Shown piece by piece: positions 16,433 to 26,800 of a stretch of DNA of 50,746 bases. The first letter of the stretch is position 1. The number at the start of each line of letters is the position of its first letter. Position numbers and translations under genes: made by a program. The notes beneath the pieces are model-generated. The model worked only from the letters and a program-made list of their open reading frames with translations, searched no databases and was not told the DNA's origin. The DNA is taken from NCBI GenBank assembly GCA_021158465.1, contig JAGGUN010000017.1:1-50746 (forward strand), given 5' to 3'. This DNA is from a bacterium. GTDB lineage: Bacteria > UBP14 > UBA6098 > 4484-93.

Positions 16433-16555
16433 ATTCTTATTTGTGGATGTGGAATAGGTTATTGCGAGCCAAGGGTAGGGCAATCTTTGGCATGTGCGGG
16501 TTAGATGCTTTGTCGCTGTATTTCCCACAATGAGAAAACAGAGAAAGGAGATAGA

Positions 16556-18685
16556 ATGGAGGTTGTTGAGAGGGAAATAATGGGCAGGCTGTTCTCTATT
16601 GAGACTGGTAGGGTAGCAAGGCAAGCGAACGGTTCGGTGGTTGTTCGTCTTGGTGGGACGGTAGTTCTTGTTGCCGCCTGTGCAAGCAGGGAGCCAAGAG
16701 AGGGGATAGACTTTTTCCCTCTAACGGTCGAATACAGGGAGCGGCACTATGCTGCTGGTCAGATACCAGGCGGTTTTTTCAAGCGAGAAGGGCGCCCAAC
16801 AGAAAGAGAGATACTATGTGCACGGCTCATAGATAGGTCACTGCGCCCGCTCTTCCCCGATGGAATGAGAAACGAGGTCCAGGTTATATCCACCGTTGTC
16901 TCTTTTGACCAGGAGAACGACTCCGACATACTCGGTGTAATAGGTGCTTCCGCTGCTCTCTGTATCTCTGATATTCCGTTCGATGGTCCTGTTGGCACTG
17001 TGAGGGTGGGGCTGATTGGTGATGAGTTTGTCCTCAATCCGTCATTCCTCGAGCGAGAGGAGAGCTCACTCGACATCGTGGTTGCGGGAACAAAGGAAAA
17101 TGTTGTTATGGTAGAAGGCTCAGCCTCCGAGATACCAGAAGAAAAGCTCGTTGAGGCGATGAGGTTTGCTCATTCTGCCATTGTCCAGATAGTCGATATG
17201 GAAAGCGAGCTTGTGGGCAAGGTCGGTAAGGAGAAGTTCAGGTTTGAGGTTCCTACTCCGTCAGAAGAGCTGGTAGCCCGTGTCGAAAAACTGGCAACTC
17301 CCGGCATTATCAAGGTCCTCTCCATTCCGGAGAAGAAGCGTCGTGAGGAGGCTTTGCTGAAGTTAATAGATTCCGTTCGTGATGCGGTTTTAGATGATTT
17401 TCCCGATGGTGTAGGGTTCGTCCCTGAGATTATACACGATATGAAGAGGCGAGAGCTTCGGCGGATGATTTTGGAGGAAGGGCGTCGCGTTGACGGTAGG
17501 AGACCGGCTGAGATCCGCCCGATAACGGTGGAGGTGGGTATAATTCCAAGAGCACACGGCTCAGCCCTTTTCACACGTGGTGAAACACAATCTCTCGGTG
17601 TCCTCACCCTCGGGACAAAGCTCGATGAGCAGAGGATAGAAAACTTAGAAGGGGAATCCAGCAAGCGGTTTATGCTCCATTACAACTTCCCTCCCTTCTC
17701 TGTTGGGGAGACCTCTCCTGTACGGGCTCCATCTCGCAGGGAGATTGGTCACGGACATCTCGCTGAGATGGCTTTGTCCGCCGTTATCCCAAACGAGGAG
17801 GTGTTCCCCTATACGATAAGGATAGTCTCCGATATACTCGAGTCCAACGGCTCATCCTCTATGGCGACGGTATGCTCCGGTAGCCTTGCCCTTATGGATG
17901 CTGGTGTCTCCATCAAGGCTCCAGTAGCTGGTATCGCTATGGGGCTTATCAAAGAAGGAAACCGAGAGGTTATCTTAACCGACATCATCGGAGCAGAGGA
18001 CCATAACGGCGATATGGACTTCAAGGTTGCAGGTACAGCAGATGGAGTTACTGCGTTTCAGATGGATGTCAAGGTGAAAGGGCTCTCGTTTGAAACGATA
18101 TCTGCTGCTCTGGAGCGCGCCCGTGAAGCAAGGATGTCCGTGCTTGAGAAGATGAACCAGGTCATCTCACGCCCGAGGGAGTCCCTTTCGGTTTATGCTC
18201 CAAGGATAACGACCATCCGAGTGAACCCAGATAAGATAGGTGAGATAATAGGAACCGGCGGCAAGGTGATACGGGCAATTCAAGAAAGGACAGGAACAAC
18301 AATCAGTATCGATGATACCGGTCTCGTCCAGATTGCAGCCTACGATGATGCAAGCAGTCGCGCTGCCCTAAAGGAGATAGAATCGATAGTCGAAGAAGCA
18401 GAAGTAGGAAAGGTATATGAGGGAACGGTAAAAAGGATAACACCTTATGGCGCTTTTGTGGAGATACTCCCGAATACCGATGGGCTCCTTCATATATCTG
18501 AGATAGAACACCGAAGGATCGAGCGGGTTGAGGATGTGCTTAGGGTAGGTAGTAAGGTGACCGTCAAGGTAATAGGTATAGATGAGTCCGGCAGAATAAG
18601 ACTCTCCCGAAAGGCTCTCATTAAGAGGGAAGGTAGCAGCGATCATTACTATTCTCACCGGTATAAGAGAAGGAGGAATGATTAG
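16556..18685 (+). CDS. pnp: Polyribonucleotide nucleotidyltransferase (PNPase)
   Basis: 3'-to-5' phosphorolytic exonuclease of RNA decay. The product has 709 residues from the ATG at 16556, which follows AAAGGAG; an ATG 17 codons upstream lacks such a site. It contains two RNase PH domains (GRPTEREILCARLIDRSLRP in the first; DHNGDMDFKVAGT in the second), a linker helical domain, a KH domain (IGEIIGTGGKVIRAIQERTG) and a C-terminal S1 domain (GTVKRITPYGAFVEILP). Its last eight bases overlap the start of the zinc-ribbon protein downstream. The 123-bp rpsO-pnp spacer has no gene. Confidence 0.96.
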   Translation: MEVVEREIMGRLFSIETGRVARQANGSVVVRLGGTVVLVAACASREPREGIDFFPLTVEYRERHYAAGQIPGGFFKREGRPTEREILCARLIDRSLRPLFPDGMRNEVQVISTVVSFDQENDSDILGVIGASAALCISDIPFDGPVGTVRVGLIGDEFVLNPSFLEREESSLDIVVAGTKENVVMVEGSASEIPEEKLVEAMRFAHSAIVQIVDMESELVGKVGKEKFRFEVPTPSEELVARVEKLATPGIIKVLSIPEKKRREEALLKLIDSVRDAVLDDFPDGVGFVPEIIHDMKRRELRRMILEEGRRVDGRRPAEIRPITVEVGIIPRAHGSALFTRGETQSLGVLTLGTKLDEQRIENLEGESSKRFMLHYNFPPFSVGETSPVRAPSRREIGHGHLAEMALSAVIPNEEVFPYTIRIVSDILESNGSSSMATVCSGSLALMDAGVSIKAPVAGIAMGLIKEGNREVILTDIIGAEDHNGDMDFKVAGTADGVTAFQMDVKVKGLSFETISAALERAREARMSVLEKMNQVISRPRESLSVYAPRITTIRVNPDKIGEIIGTGGKVIRAIQERTGTTISIDDTGLVQIAAYDDASSRAALKEIESIVEEAEVGKVYEGTVKRITPYGAFVEILPNTDGLLHISEIEHRRIERVEDVLRVGSKVTVKVIGIDESGRIRLSRKALIKREGSSDHYYSHRYKRRRND

Positions 18686-19424
18686 GAAAAGAACAAACAA
18701 GAAGAAGCCAGAAGAAGAGCAAATCCAGGGCGTATCCTTTAAGAAGAGGCTTGTTCCCCTGAGACACTCCCCAAGATTTTATACTATGCTTGAGAAGCAG
18801 GGGATAGCCTTCTGCGGCTACTGTGGCCAGCGGATTATGCCCTATGCTTGTAAGTTCATCGGCAACAGCGACACAAACATCCCTGTATACTACAGTTGTG
18901 CTGTTCGCTGTGAACGGTCAGGGATATTTAGCTCATCCTTTATCGATAGGACGATAATCAAGGCTATCTCCAAAAGGCTCAAGAAGAACTTCCCCGACGA
19001 CGAACTCCCCTATGTTACCCCACTTGATATCGAGGATGTGACATCAAGGCTGGAGGAACTCTACGAGAAAAAGGTAACCCTTTCCTATCAGCTTCCCTAT
19101 GTTACAAGCAGATTTAAGGATGTGGTTGAGGAGCTTAAGCAGCTGGATGTACTTATAGAGGAGACAAGAGAGGAGTTGGAACGGTTCGATTCTGTCCGGG
19201 TCGATAAGAACCCATACCTACGCTTCTTGTGGTACATAACCGAGGGAGAGATAAAATCTCTCGGGCTTTTTGTCAGGAGAGAGATAGCGAGAAGCTTGAT
19301 CGTGAACGCCCGCTTCTTCTCAGACTATATTATACTTAAGCTCAAACCGGCAGCCTCAGATGCGGAAGGGAAACCCGGTGAGATGGGAAGGATAATCTCC
19401 ATAAATCTGAGGTATGACATATAG
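18678..19424 (+). CDS. Zinc-ribbon/coiled-coil protein resembling the tail of a large serine recombinase
   Basis: The product has 248 residues. After a basic N-terminus, residues about 50-85 contain CGYCGQRIM, then YYSCAVRC, a Cys4 zinc-ribbon pattern. A segment like SSFIDRTIIKAISKRLKK, a charged helical stretch (about 120-175) and a short C-terminal region follow. This order (zinc beta-ribbon with CxxCG...YYxC, small helical part, coiled coil) is that of the C-terminal half of large serine recombinases, but the catalytic resolvase domain is absent and there is no room for it upstream. The ATG overlaps the pnp stop by 8 bp, with AAGGAGGA inside pnp, so it is a translated member of the operon and not obvious debris. 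The homology is by pattern only. Confidence 0.65.
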   Translation: MIRKRTNKKKPEEEQIQGVSFKKRLVPLRHSPRFYTMLEKQGIAFCGYCGQRIMPYACKFIGNSDTNIPVYYSCAVRCERSGIFSSSFIDRTIIKAISKRLKKNFPDDELPYVTPLDIEDVTSRLEELYEKKVTLSYQLPYVTSRFKDVVEELKQLDVLIEETREELERFDSVRVDKNPYLRFLWYITEGEIKSLGLFVRREIARSLIVNARFFSDYIILKLKPAASDAEGKPGEMGRIISINLRYDI

Positions 19425-19445
19425 TATCTCTACCATTAAGGAGGA

Positions 19446-21326
19446 ATGATGAGAGAAAGGATTCTGGCTGTCTTTTTCGTTCTCCTTATAACTGTTGGAT
19501 TGGAGGCAAACAGCTATGACAGGATACGGTCTGCTTACCGGTTCGATTTTTCAAGCGTTGTTGTCTCTCCTGTCCCTGGTCAAGCGGTCGCCCTCGAGAA
19601 ATTCGTATCCGAAAACGGGATGGTAATAAGGAAGGTAACAAGGCTCTGGGATTACTATAGGGTGGAGTTCGACAACCCATACGATGACCCCGAGCTTGCT
19701 CGTGAGATAATGGCAAAAGAAGGGATGGACGGTCTGGTCAATCTTATCGAAGTTGCCGAGGATTATGTTATGGGGGTGGTGGACCTTATTGCAGCAAGTA
19801 AGCTTGCTCGCCTTGTTGAGCCGAATTATCTCTTCTGGGGTAACTATACACCGAATGACCCCTTTTTTGTTGATTCCGATGACCCATCTCCTGGGGCTCC
19901 TCCCAACCAGTATGCATTCTTCATTACCAACGCGGAAGCTGGCTGGGACTCAACCACAGGCTCACCAGATGTAAAGATACTGATTATCGATTCTGGCGTT
20001 GACCTTGACCATCCTGACCTCCTTCCCAATATCTGGGTCAATCCAGGTGAGGATATAGACGCCGACGGTATCCCTTACGACCTCGATGATGTTAACGGTA
20101 TCGACGATGACGGAAACGGTTTTGTCGATGACCTGAATGGGCACGACTGGGTAGGACCTGCCGATGGTCTGATGTTTGGTGGTGTTTCCCCTGCCGAGGA
20201 CTGGAACCCTGATGTCCACTATTATGGGGACGATGGCTGGGGCGAACCTGACCCATCCTGTGGGGATGGAGTTGATGCCTCGGGTTTCGGGCTTATGCCG
20301 CCGGATATTGGAGTGTCCCACGGAACGCACTGTGCGGGTATCGCAGCAGGTGTTATAGACAACGAGTATGGTATTGCAGGCGCAGCAGGACATTGCAAGA
20401 TAATCGCCGCAAGATGTATGAACCCTGAAGGCTCAGCCGAGATGGATGCTCTTATCGCTGGGATCGAGTATGGCATCATTGTTGGTGCCGATGTTATAAG
20501 TATGAGCTTTGGTGGGCTGTTCGGCGTTCCAGCAGCCCTCGAGGAGGCTTGCGATAGCGCATATCGGGCAGGCTGTATCCTTGTCGCTGCATCCGGTAAC
20601 AACGGAACGAGCGGGGTCGCACCGCCTGCCTCATATTCATCTGTTCTTGCTGTTGGCTCGTTTAACAAGGACAGAGAAAGGTCATATTTCTCCCAGTATG
20701 GCGAGGGACTTGATGTCTTGGCTGGTGGTGGAGATGCCGAAGCAAGCGGATTTATGATGAACTACACCGAGGTTATCTGGTCGACCTGGGTGGCATCTGT
20801 CGCGGACGAAGATTCCGGTATGACACCCGGCGGACATTATTTCCGCGGTGAGGCTGGCACATCGATGGCTTGCCCGCATGCGGCTGGTCTCGCGGCACTT
20901 ATCAGGTCAGCTCTGCCCGATGCCTCACCTGAGGAGGTCTACAATATTATCCGAGATAATGCTCAGGATGTCGGTGAACCCGGCTGGGATGAGGAAACAG
21001 GTTTCGGCATTATCGATTTTCATGCAGTCTATTCCGCTGTTCAGGAACTCATCCCGAAGAAGGTTTCTCTTAAGCTGTTTCCACCTGTTCCCAACCCATG
21101 CAATCCAGAGGCTCAAATAGATTTTGTGCTCGATAAGCCAGGAACGGTCGAGCTTGCACTCTACAATCTTGCAGGCGAGAAGGTGAATGATATATACTCA
21201 GGTTATCTTCCATCCGGCAGGCATAGTGTAGCTTTCAATGGAGAAGCTCTTCCGTCTGGTGTGTATCTTGTCCACCTATCAGAGAATAGCAACACAACCA
21301 CGCAGAAATTGGTACTTTTGAGATAA
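19446..21326 (+). CDS. Secreted subtilisin-family serine protease with C-terminal sorting module
   Basis: The 626-residue product has a signal peptide (1-22), a propeptide-like region to about 150 and a peptidase S8 domain. The catalytic triad is visible as Asp in LIIDSGVDLDHPDL (about 181), His in SHGTHCAGIAAG (about 291) and Ser in GTSMACPHAAG (about 474). Asp-rich stretches such as DVNGIDDDGNGFVDDLNG suggest calcium binding. The last ~85 residues (VSLKLFPPVPNPCNPEAQ to LVLLR) match FlgD-like/type IX secretion type A sorting domains (PNPxNP near the start, GxYLVHL, final KxxLL). It is likely exported and attached to the surface. Strong AAGGAGG; two adjacent ATGs (19446 and 19449) are possible starts. 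Confidence 0.92.
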   Translation: MMRERILAVFFVLLITVGLEANSYDRIRSAYRFDFSSVVVSPVPGQAVALEKFVSENGMVIRKVTRLWDYYRVEFDNPYDDPELAREIMAKEGMDGLVNLIEVAEDYVMGVVDLIAASKLARLVEPNYLFWGNYTPNDPFFVDSDDPSPGAPPNQYAFFITNAEAGWDSTTGSPDVKILIIDSGVDLDHPDLLPNIWVNPGEDIDADGIPYDLDDVNGIDDDGNGFVDDLNGHDWVGPADGLMFGGVSPAEDWNPDVHYYGDDGWGEPDPSCGDGVDASGFGLMPPDIGVSHGTHCAGIAAGVIDNEYGIAGAAGHCKIIAARCMNPEGSAEMDALIAGIEYGIIVGADVISMSFGGLFGVPAALEEACDSAYRAGCILVAASGNNGTSGVAPPASYSSVLAVGSFNKDRERSYFSQYGEGLDVLAGGGDAEASGFMMNYTEVIWSTWVASVADEDSGMTPGGHYFRGEAGTSMACPHAAGLAALIRSALPDASPEEVYNIIRDNAQDVGEPGWDEETGFGIIDFHAVYSAVQELIPKKVSLKLFPPVPNPCNPEAQIDFVLDKPGTVELALYNLAGEKVNDIYSGYLPSGRHSVAFNGEALPSGVYLVHLSENSNTTTQKLVLLR

Positions 21327-21404
21327 GAAGCGAAATAACAGATGATGCAAGATAAGGGTAGGTGATTTGGTTTTCTGTTCGGGTTTTGTTCTCCTGCCTA
21401 TGCT

Positions 21405-21977
21405 TTACCTATAGAGCTTATACCTCTCGATAATTTCTATCACCCCGTTCGGCACAAGGTAGCGGATACTCTTACCTGCTTTTATCCTCTCTCGAATCTC
21501 CGTCGATGAGATGCCGATATACGGTGTCGGAATGAATATGACCTCACCAGGAAGGTTTTCAGGGTATTTGTCACCTGTTCTCCTTGCTACTGTTATATGT
21601 GCAAGCTCCCAGAGCCTTTTCCAGTTGTGCCAGGATTCGATCTCTGTGAGCGAGTCCCCGCCGATTATGAGATATAACTCAGACCCGGGGAAATCCTGCT
21701 TTATCCTTTCAAGCGTATTTACCGTATACGGTTCCTGCCCTTCTTCGAACTCGACAGTGGATAGTTGAAAGTATCTGTTCCCCTCGATTGCCCTCTTCGT
21801 CATAATTAGCCGTATCTCCGCTGGGGCAAGCTCGGTCGGGTTCTTGTGAGGTGGATTCTTTGATGGGACAAACAGAACACGCTCGAGTGAGAGATACTCT
21901 CTTGCTATCTCGCAGATGACAAGATGCCCCATATGTGGTGGGTTGAAACTCCCCCCGAAGATGCCCAGCTTACTCAT
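21405..21977 (-). CDS. nadD: Nicotinate-nucleotide adenylyltransferase
   Basis: Makes deamido-NAD from nicotinate mononucleotide and ATP. The 190-residue product has GIFGGSFNPPHMGHLVICEI at the start (HxGH nucleotidyltransferase motif), VPSKNPPHKN, and ISSTEIRERIKAGKSIRYLV near the end, all characteristic. Its start overlaps the end of the bamD-like gene by 8 bp, implying coupled translation. It converges on the subtilase gene; the 78 bp between them show no clear terminator. Confidence 0.94.
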   Translation of the reverse strand: MSKLGIFGGSFNPPHMGHLVICEIAREYLSLERVLFVPSKNPPHKNPTELAPAEIRLIMTKRAIEGNRYFQLSTVEFEEGQEPYTVNTLERIKQDFPGSELYLIIGGDSLTEIESWHNWKRLWELAHITVARRTGDKYPENLPGEVIFIPTPYIGISSTEIRERIKAGKSIRYLVPNGVIEIIERYKLYR

Positions 21978-22701
21978 CTTTTAGTTTCTCAAGCTCCCTT
22001 TCTGATTCTCGAGCGATCTTCTTTTCTGGAGATTTTATCAGCTCTTTAAGGAGTGAACTTGCCTTCTCTCTCTCCCCAAGATGAAGGTATGTCTTTGCAA
22101 GGAGCAGTCTTGCCTCATCGATGAATGTTACCTCAGGGTACTCATCTACAAGCTCCTCAAGGTATATCTTCGCTGCTTTAAACTGCGAGATCTTGAAGTA
22201 GAATTTGGCGCTCAAAAGCTGTTTTCTGGCGAGCTTTTCCCTGGCTTGTTTTATTCCTTCCTTTGCCTCTGGCACGAGCGGAGAATCTGGATAACTCTCG
22301 ATGAAGTTTCGGAAATAGAGTATTGCCCTCCTCGTGTAAGATTGGTCAAGTTCGGGTCTCGGTGAGAGTGCAAGATAACATTTGCCAAGCATAAGGTCCG
22401 CCTCGGGTGCATACTCCGATGTCGGGAAGTTCGTCGTTACAAAGCGGAACTTCGACAGTGCTGCCTCAAAATCCTTATCTTCATAAAGGCATTTGCCGAG
22501 CATAAAATGCACCCTTGCAACATCCGGGGAGAGCGGCTCAACGGTGAGATAATCTGTGTATAATTTTTCCGCCTTCGAGTAGTTCCCCTTCGAGAATTCC
22601 TCATCTGCTTTTGCAAGGATCTCCACCGCTGAGGGTTTCTCCTGATGGAATGCAGCGCAGGATAAAAACAAAAGCGATGCTATTATGACCAGTTTTCTCA
22701 T
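21970..22701 (-). CDS. bamD: BamD-like outer-membrane assembly lipoprotein
   Basis: TPR lipoprotein of the BAM complex that inserts beta-barrel proteins. The product has about 243 residues from the ATG at 22701. A short signal peptide ends in a lipobox-like LFLSC (Cys 14 is the predicted lipidated residue). Repeated helical pairs follow: FSKGNYSKAEKLYTDYLT, FEAALSKFRFVTTNFPTSEY, and YTRRAILYFRNFIESYPDS, the last matching BamD. There is no Shine-Dalgarno; a -10-like box lies only ten bases before the ATG. A TTG seven codons upstream is an alternative. General TPR lipoproteins look similar, so the exact BamD role is probable rather than certain. Confidence 0.8.
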   Translation of the reverse strand: MRKLVIIASLLFLSCAAFHQEKPSAVEILAKADEEFSKGNYSKAEKLYTDYLTVEPLSPDVARVHFMLGKCLYEDKDFEAALSKFRFVTTNFPTSEYAPEADLMLGKCYLALSPRPELDQSYTRRAILYFRNFIESYPDSPLVPEAKEGIKQAREKLARKQLLSAKFYFKISQFKAAKIYLEELVDEYPEVTFIDEARLLLAKTYLHLGEREKASSLLKELIKSPEKKIARESERELEKLKDE

Positions 22702-22711
22702 AGGTGAGGTT

Positions 22712-22739
22712 AAGATAAGCAAGAATTTATATTAGTCAA
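22712..22739 (-). promoter_or_regulatory. Promoter of bamD-nadD with almost no leader
   Basis: Minus strand TTGACT (22734-22739), 16-bp spacer, TATCTT (22712-22717), then ten bases and the ATG at 22701. The mRNA leader would be about three bases, which fits the absence of a Shine-Dalgarno. Confidence 0.45.
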
Positions 22740-22856
22740 GAGGTTCTATCCGGAAGTTGCTGAGAATACAGGTGCTTTTGATAGCGGTTTCTGTGGGGCA
22801 AGAGATTTTAATACTCGTATTAGCATATTATTTCGCTTAAATCGTTGTGGCTTGCC

Positions 22857-23825
22857 TCAGACCACCTTTGCACGCAAGAGGTCGTGTAGGTGGATAAACC
22901 CTTTGATCCGATTTTGCTTGTCCACAATTGGCAGTCCGGTTATCTTATTTTCCTCCATAATCCGTACCGCTTCATAGGCGAGCACATCCCCGGAGATGCT
23001 CTTGGGCGATAAGGTGGCGAACAGACTTATGGGTTTCACAAGGAGCCTGGCATCTCCGATATGCGACTGAATGGTTCTTCTGAGGTCTCCATCGGAGAAT
23101 ATCCCGAAGAGCTTTTCGTCTTCATTGACAAGGAGTGTGTGCCCAAGTTTCTTTGTGGTCATCTCCATTATCGCTTCCGAGAGCGGTGCGTCCTTTGAGA
23201 CGATCGGTATATCTTCTCCTTTGTGCATAAGCTCCTTGACCCTTGTCAGCATCTTGCCTATGTTTCCCCCAGGGTGTATCAAAGCAAGCCTCTCTGGTGT
23301 TATCCCTTTCTTCAGTATGAGCGAGACAGCGAGTGCGTCTCCTACGGCAAGCGTCGCGACAGACGACGATGTGGGAACGATACCAAATGGGCAGGCTTCC
23401 TTCTTCACTCCCGTATCGATGTGGACATCGCTCATCCGCGCAAGCTCCGATTTGGCGTCAGATGTGATAGAGATAATCTTCACTCCGAGCCTCTTCAGCG
23501 GTTCTATCAGTCGCAGAATCTCCTTTGTCTTTCCGCTCTTCGAGATGAATACGACCGTGTCATTCTCCGTAACCATCCCGAGGTCCCCATGGGCGGCTTC
23601 CGCTGCGTGGATGAAGAACGAGGATGTTCCTGTGCTTGAGAGGGTAGCAGATATCTTCCTTGCAACAATCCCTGATTTGCCAAGCCCGATGAATATAACC
23701 CTCCCTTTGGTGTTGTATATAAGCTCAGAAGCCGCATCGAGTGCGCCGTCTATCCTCCCAATGAGTGAGAGTATAGCATTTGCCTCTTCCCGTAGCAGAT
23801 TTTCTACTATTCTTTCCATATTCAT
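22857..23825 (-). CDS. kdsD: Arabinose-5-phosphate isomerase (KdsD/KpsF type)
   Basis: Interconverts ribulose-5-phosphate and arabinose-5-phosphate, the entry to Kdo for lipopolysaccharide or capsule. The product has 322 residues. The SIS sugar-isomerase domain includes VIFIGLGKSGIVARKISATL, HAAEAAHGDLGM and ISKSGKTKEILRL, and GGNIGKML lies at its end. Two C-terminal CBS domains (from about residue 205) complete the family architecture. The ATG follows the stop of the giant surface protein by one base, with no strong ribosome site, so it is probably translated by coupling; a second ATG lies two codons later. Confidence 0.92.
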   Translation of the reverse strand: MNMERIVENLLREEANAILSLIGRIDGALDAASELIYNTKGRVIFIGLGKSGIVARKISATLSSTGTSSFFIHAAEAAHGDLGMVTENDTVVFISKSGKTKEILRLIEPLKRLGVKIISITSDAKSELARMSDVHIDTGVKKEACPFGIVPTSSSVATLAVGDALAVSLILKKGITPERLALIHPGGNIGKMLTRVKELMHKGEDIPIVSKDAPLSEAIMEMTTKKLGHTLLVNEDEKLFGIFSDGDLRRTIQSHIGDARLLVKPISLFATLSPKSISGDVLAYEAVRIMEENKITGLPIVDKQNRIKGFIHLHDLLRAKVV

Positions 23826-23826
23826 T

Positions 23827-26800
23827 TTATGGGGCTAACACCGTTATTACTGCACTCATTGTTATCCCTCCTCTGCTGTCACTGTCTGCTGCCAGAACGG
23901 TAACAGGTGTATCCACTCCCACCATCGGCGCAGTGAACTGGGTTGTGAATGAGCCCGAGGCATTAGTATATCCGGTCAGCACAGAGAAACTGCCGCCGCT
24001 GGGTGCTGAGAATGTAACCATATGCCCACCGAGCGGGTTGCCAAACTCATCCCTTATCCTGATGGTAACGGAGCCTGTTGCCCCCGATGGGAGGGTTGTA
24101 GGGGCGATAAGCTCCGAGTTATCGGTGCTCGCATAGGAGGTTAGAAGCGTTATTGTGTCCACATTCGACCAGACGCCATCTGCAAACGCCCTTATCTCTG
24201 CCCATCCGCCGACACCGTCATCTGCCACATCTAAGGCAGACCAGGACATATCCCTCGTCAGGGTTCTCGATGTGTATGTCCCTGTTGCAACGGATGCAAG
24301 GCACTCATTTGTCGTGTGGATATCCTCTGTTATCGATCCGTATGTTGCCATAAGCCTGATGTCTGTCCCGTTTATCACCGGGTAGCTGTTCACATCCCAG
24401 GCTTGAACCTGTATGGTCGATGTGCTTGTGTTGTCGGCAAGGATTGAATCTGGATAAAGGTCTATAATTGCAAGGGAATCTACTACGCCGTCCAGCTCTC
24501 CCTCCTCATCCCACCAACCAGCTGTGTTCATAAAATGAAGCGAGTCAGAGGCGATGGAATCGGGGGATGCGAATGTCCTGACCTCTGCTTTTACCCAGAT
24601 GTCCTTGTAGGTTGAGAGGTCCGTTATCGTGTCTCGCATACTATACCAGACTGCCTTGGCGAAGCCGAGCGAGTCGGTTACCACAACCCCTGTGATTGAG
24701 CCGTGGTTCGACCATAGATAAACAGCTGTCCCCTCTGCAACGGGGTTTCTCATCGAGTCGGTAACCATTATCATCACGGTATCGGGGATACCGTCTATCA
24801 AGAGTCCCGGCACATTGCAGTCTCCTGAGAGCGAGATGTATGCAGGGAAACCGGAGTTTATCGTTATCCTCGGTGCTGCTGTCGATATTGTATCCCCGTG
24901 TGAGTCGAGTGTCAATGCCTGCACAACGACTGTCCCGGAGCGCATACCTGCCCGGAATGTCGCCGATGCGATCCCTGAGTGGGTGTATGCAGGGTCAGGA
25001 TATGCCGGGTTTAGCGTGCATGGTGGAACCGACGGCGGCGGGGCGTTGATAATCCGGAACCAGACCCGTGTGCTGTCCTCGACATCGTTGCCGTTTCTAT
25101 CGACGATATGCGCATATATCACGGAGAAGTCCCTCTCACCAACTCCGCGGACATATATAGAGGAATCAGACACGGAGAGCTCCATACCATAAGCAGAATC
25201 CGGTTTTATCGTGATGAACGACTGGCAGCCCAGGGAATCTCTACCTGTCCTGAGGTAAGCGGTTATCGTTGCGAGTCCTGCCTGCGTCCCCGGCTGGAAA
25301 AGTGTCCGAACGGTTCCAGCTATATCTGTCAAAAGGACGCTGTCGGCTATCCCTCCAAGGGTCGTGGCAAACCTCACGGCGTATCCCTCACCGACTGGAT
25401 TTCCAAGAGTATCGAGCACCGAGACCGTTATATGGGCAGACTCATCCCTGCCAGCGGTAAGAACCGAAGCATCGGTCTCGCAGATAAGCTCGGATGGTAC
25501 CCCTGTGGTGAAGGTAACCACCACCGTCTCGGATACCGTATCTGCGGTTGCTGTCACGGTAGCCGATGTGGGGGATGTCGACGAGTAGAGCCTTGTCTCG
25601 CACACGCCGTCGAGCGTATAGGCAATGGATGGGACGATGTATCCAGCGGTTGTGACAAAGTTCACACTTACACTGTCGGAGACGGGATGTCCAAGAGAGT
25701 CGAGAACAATAGCCCTGATATTCGAATAGCTCATACCATCTGCAGGAATTATAACCGGGATAGCCGCAAGCTGCATCTCTGCTACAGGTGTCGGGGTGTA
25801 TCTCAGGTTCATCAATCCGCTCGCTCCACCACAGGTCGCAGAAAGTGCCGCCTGTCCGGATGCTCGCGGAGCAGTGACGGTGAAATTCGCCCGACCGCTG
25901 TCATCTGTTACCGTGTATGTTGGTGTGACCGTTCCCTTTCCTGCCGGTTCGATCTGGAGTTCCACTGCCCTGCGTGGTATCGGGTTCCCGTAAGCGTCCT
26001 CCACAGTGAGAACAGCTGAGCCCGTGTCTGATCCATCGGCTACGAGCGTCATCGATGACGGATTAAATATAATCACAGCCGGCTCACCCGTCTCGAATGT
26101 TACTCCCACCGTGTCTGATGCCACCGACCCGGAGTATGCATAAACAGAACATTCCCCTGCTGTGGTTGTGCTTAAGAGCCTTATCTCCGCAATCCCGTCC
26201 TCGGTTAGTGCCCAGGATGGTGAAAGAACCCCTTCGCCATAAGCGATGGCAAAGTTTATCGGGGTGCCATCGGTCACATAGCCTGTGCTCTCAGTGAAGC
26301 AGTGCGCCTGAAGCGTCGAGAATGAATGCCCATCTGCTAAGATCGAAAACGGATCCGCAGTCAATACTATACTGTAAAGCTCCGTATTCACAAGTCGTAT
26401 CTGGCACACACCCATTTCTACTCCACCGTAGGAGGCTCGAATTGTTGCAATTCCAGGAATTTCCCCTGCACGATATACTGTGGAGGTTATGCCAGAATCG
26501 TCGGTTGCCCCGACGGAAAGCACACTCCCGTTATCTACGGAGAAATTGATTATCCATCCAGCATTCACCGGATTACCTGCAGCATCCTTTACCTCTGCAG
26601 AGATATTGACAGTAGTTATCCCATCTGCATCCACCTCGTCGGTGTCGGGAGTAAGATAAATCACTGCTGGTTCTCCAGCGAGGAACTCAATTTCTGTCGA
26701 GTCGAAATGCGTTCCGTCTCCGGCGAAGGCGAAAAGTGTATCCGTCCCGCAGGTTGTGAAGGATGTGAGCGTTGCAGTCGCTATCCCTGATGAAGTTATT

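Noticed and set aside
16433-16555. Regulatory hairpin between rpsO and pnp (as in enterobacteria)
   Set aside because: Only a weak CCAAG/CTTTGG pairing is visible; not enough to call an RNase III site or terminator.
21327-21404. Bidirectional terminator between the subtilase and nadD
   Set aside because: T-rich runs exist, but no convincing stem flanks them.
22809-22822. Perfect 14-base palindrome TAATACTCGTATTA between kdsD and bamD
   Set aside because: It could be an operator, but a single short AT-rich palindrome about 70 bp upstream of the bamD promoter is weak evidence on its own.
24815-26019. Several plus-strand open frames of 100-300 codons inside the giant adhesin gene
   Set aside because: They are antisense to periodic Ig-like repeats, have no recognisable domains and no ribosome sites; the minus-strand frame explains the region fully.
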